DNA from: Clostridia bacterium
Lineage (GTDB): Bacteria > Bacillota > Clostridia > Christensenellales > Borkfalkiaceae
Reading direction: 5' to 3'
NCBI GenBank assembly: GCA_029071285.1
Contig: JAIEAS010000230.1
Location: 1-7,290, forward strand
Length of the DNA: 7,290 nt
Shown: piece after piece, positions 6,282 to 7,290 of the stretch
Layout: each line of letters begins with the position of its first letter
Numbering within the stretch: the stretch's first letter is position 1
Translations under genes and position numbers: made by a program
Notes under the pieces: generated by a model
What the model was told of the DNA's origin: nothing
Databases searched by the model: none
Seen by the model: only the letters and a program-made list of their open reading frames with translations

Positions 6282-7196
6282 TTAACCACCATAATGTATC
6301 ATTCTTTCTATACATTTTACTGCTTGCGAACGCAGCCCTTCATCCATAACGATTTCCTCGCCGCCGTCGCCGTTAAGACAGTTAAGTACGTCCGCAAGGG
6401 TCGTAATCTTCATATTGTGGCACACTAGGTCCTTTGAAAGGGGATAAAACTTTTTATCGTGACAGCGGAACTGCAGGTGCTGGACGATAGAGTTTTCAGT
6501 GCCGATAATAAACTCCCGCGCGGCGGATTTTTCCGCATAGTCCATTATGCCCGAAGTCGAACCGACGTAGTCCGCATACGCGACCACTTCGGGACGGCAC
6601 TCGGGGTGAACCAGAAACAGCGCGTTCGGGTGCGCCCTCTTCGCGGCGATAACGTCGCTTCTTTCAATCTTCGCGTGGGTGGGACAGCCGCCCGAGAGAA
6701 GCATAATATTTTTTTCGGGCACCTGACTTTTTACGTAGGTTCCGAGGTTAATGTCGGGAATAAACAGAATATTTCTCTGGGGAATAGCGCGGCAGATTTT
6801 TACCGCACTCGACGAGGTAACGCAGACGTCCGCTATCGTTTTGAGGCGGGCGGTCGTGTTCACGTAAGCTACCACGGCGTGGTCGGGATACATTCTTCTG
6901 ACTTCCGCAATAACCTCGCGGTCAAACTGCTCAGCCATAGGGCATCCCGCCGCGGGGTTGGCTAAATAAACCTTCTTTTCGGGCGAAAGCATTTTCACCG
7001 TTTCAGCCATAAACCGCACGCCGCACATAATTACGGTATCCTCGGGCGCGGTCTTTGCCTTTACGGACAGAGCGTAGCTGTCGCCGACGAAATCGGCGAT
7101 TTCGCAGATTTCTTCGGACATATAGCTGTGCGCCAGAATGCACACGCCCTTTTCCTCTTTCAGCCTTAAAATTTCTTCCTGAATATCTTTAATCAT
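6282..7196 (-). CDS. nadA: Quinolinate synthase NadA ([4Fe-4S] enzyme)
   Basis: NadA condenses iminoaspartate with dihydroxyacetone phosphate to quinolinate in de novo NAD synthesis. This 304-residue protein has AHSYMSEEICEIADFVGDSYALS near the N-terminus, CGVRFMAETVKML (58-70), HPECRPEV (197-204) and VGSTSGIMDY (211-220). The three cluster ligands are Cys85 (ANPAAGCPMA), Cys171 (SGGCPTHAKI) and Cys259 (VCHNMKITTL), a spacing very close to the compact Thermotoga-type enzyme. I chose ATG 7196. An in-frame TTG at 7250 would add 18 residues, but that TTG is the first three bases of the -35 box, so the longer form cannot come from this promoter. The RBS is weak (CGGG, 7205-7208). nadB and nadC are not in the window. 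It is the first gene of a two-gene operon with the iscR-like regulator. Confidence 0.95.
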   Translation of the reverse strand: MIKDIQEEILRLKEEKGVCILAHSYMSEEICEIADFVGDSYALSVKAKTAPEDTVIMCGVRFMAETVKMLSPEKKVYLANPAAGCPMAEQFDREVIAEVRRMYPDHAVVAYVNTTARLKTIADVCVTSSSAVKICRAIPQRNILFIPDINLGTYVKSQVPEKNIMLLSGGCPTHAKIERSDVIAAKRAHPNALFLVHPECRPEVVAYADYVGSTSGIMDYAEKSAAREFIIGTENSIVQHLQFRCHDKKFYPLSKDLVCHNMKITTLADVLNCLNGDGGEEIVMDEGLRSQAVKCIERMIHYGG

Positions 7197-7221
7197 AGTA
7201 TTTACCCGTTTATCGAATTGA

Positions 7222-7250
7222 ATTATACTATATTTTAAAGCCGAGGTCAA
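7222..7250 (-). promoter_or_regulatory. Sigma-A promoter of nadA-iscR
   Basis: On the minus strand, TTGACC (plus-strand 7245-7250) and TATAAT (7222-7227) are separated by 17 bases. The start site is expected near 7215, leaving a leader of about 19 bases before ATG 7196. No copy of the AATTCCTATT palindrome is present in or near it. Confidence 0.85.
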
Positions 7251-7270
7251 TAAAATTTAAAAATATAAAG

Positions 7271-7290
7271 CCGCCCGCGCTTAATAAGCG
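7271..7290 (-). terminator. Hairpin cut by the window edge, possible terminator of an upstream gene
   Basis: CGCTT (7278-7282), AAT and AAGCG (7286-7290) form a short stem whose outer arm CCGCCCG (7271-7277) would pair with bases beyond the window. On the minus strand it is followed by a T-rich stretch leading into the nadA promoter, as expected for the terminator of a minus-strand gene further right. Only half of the structure is visible. Confidence 0.35.

Noticed and set aside
5380..6285. A 301-codon open frame on the plus strand spanning the end of the second permease and the iscR-like gene
   Set aside because: It runs through a strong terminator, overlaps two well-supported genes, and its translation resembles no family, being rich in Cys and Arg from out-of-frame reading.
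6459..6965. A 168-codon plus-strand open frame opposite nadA
   Set aside because: It is antisense to a conserved enzyme with all three cluster cysteines, and its sequence shows only reverse-frame bias.
1..7290. CRISPR array, tRNA, rRNA or transposon ends
   Set aside because: No regularly spaced repeats, cloverleaf, rRNA-like stretch or terminal inverted repeats with flanking duplications were found on either strand by reading.

Overview
The window looks like bacterial chromosome, most likely from an anaerobic Bacillota (Clostridia-type) organism. The reasons are a minimal IscR/IscS/IscU set with no hscA, hscB, fdx or iscA beside it, a compact NadA of about 304 residues with three spaced cysteines, AGGAG-type ribosome binding sites, short leaders and near-consensus sigma-A promoters. 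The lineage is inferred from gene style, not from a marker gene. No RNA gene, CRISPR array, insertion sequence or phage gene was seen. Coding density is high, and the longest stretch without a gene is about 140 bases.

Layout. (1) Positions 82-2582, minus strand: a tight operon read in the order iscS (cysteine desulfurase), iscU (Fe-S scaffold), ttcA-like (tRNA thiolation PP-loop protein). It ends at a hairpin with a T tract near the left edge. (2) Positions 2583-2723: a divergent control region. It holds a consensus promoter for iscS whose -35 box sits in the centre of a perfect 10-5-10 palindrome, a degenerate second copy of that palindrome over the iscS start site and RBS, and a separate extended -10 promoter facing right. 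(3) Positions 2724-5839, plus strand: a three-gene ABC transporter operon of one ATPase and two different four-TM FtsX/MacB-type permeases, with overlapping reading frames. (4) Positions 5845-5879: a strong bidirectional terminator between convergent operons. (5) Positions 5883-7196, minus strand: nadA (quinolinate synthase, a [4Fe-4S] enzyme) followed 3 bases later by an iscR-like Rrf2 regulator, driven by a consensus promoter at 7222-7250.

How it may work together (inference). IscS takes sulfur from cysteine, IscU assembles clusters, and the ttcA-like protein and NadA are both likely [4Fe-4S] clients. The Rrf2 protein has cysteines at 92, 98 and 104, the same numbering as the cluster ligands of E. 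coli IscR, so it probably senses cluster supply and represses iscS-iscU-ttcA through the palindrome. The ABC operon lies between the regulator operon and its likely target and is visibly more AT-rich, which suggests a later insertion. Its substrate cannot be read from the sequence.

The most interesting item is the control region at 2587-2649 and its pairing with the regulator encoded about 3.3 kb away. I do not see a wholly new type of system here.
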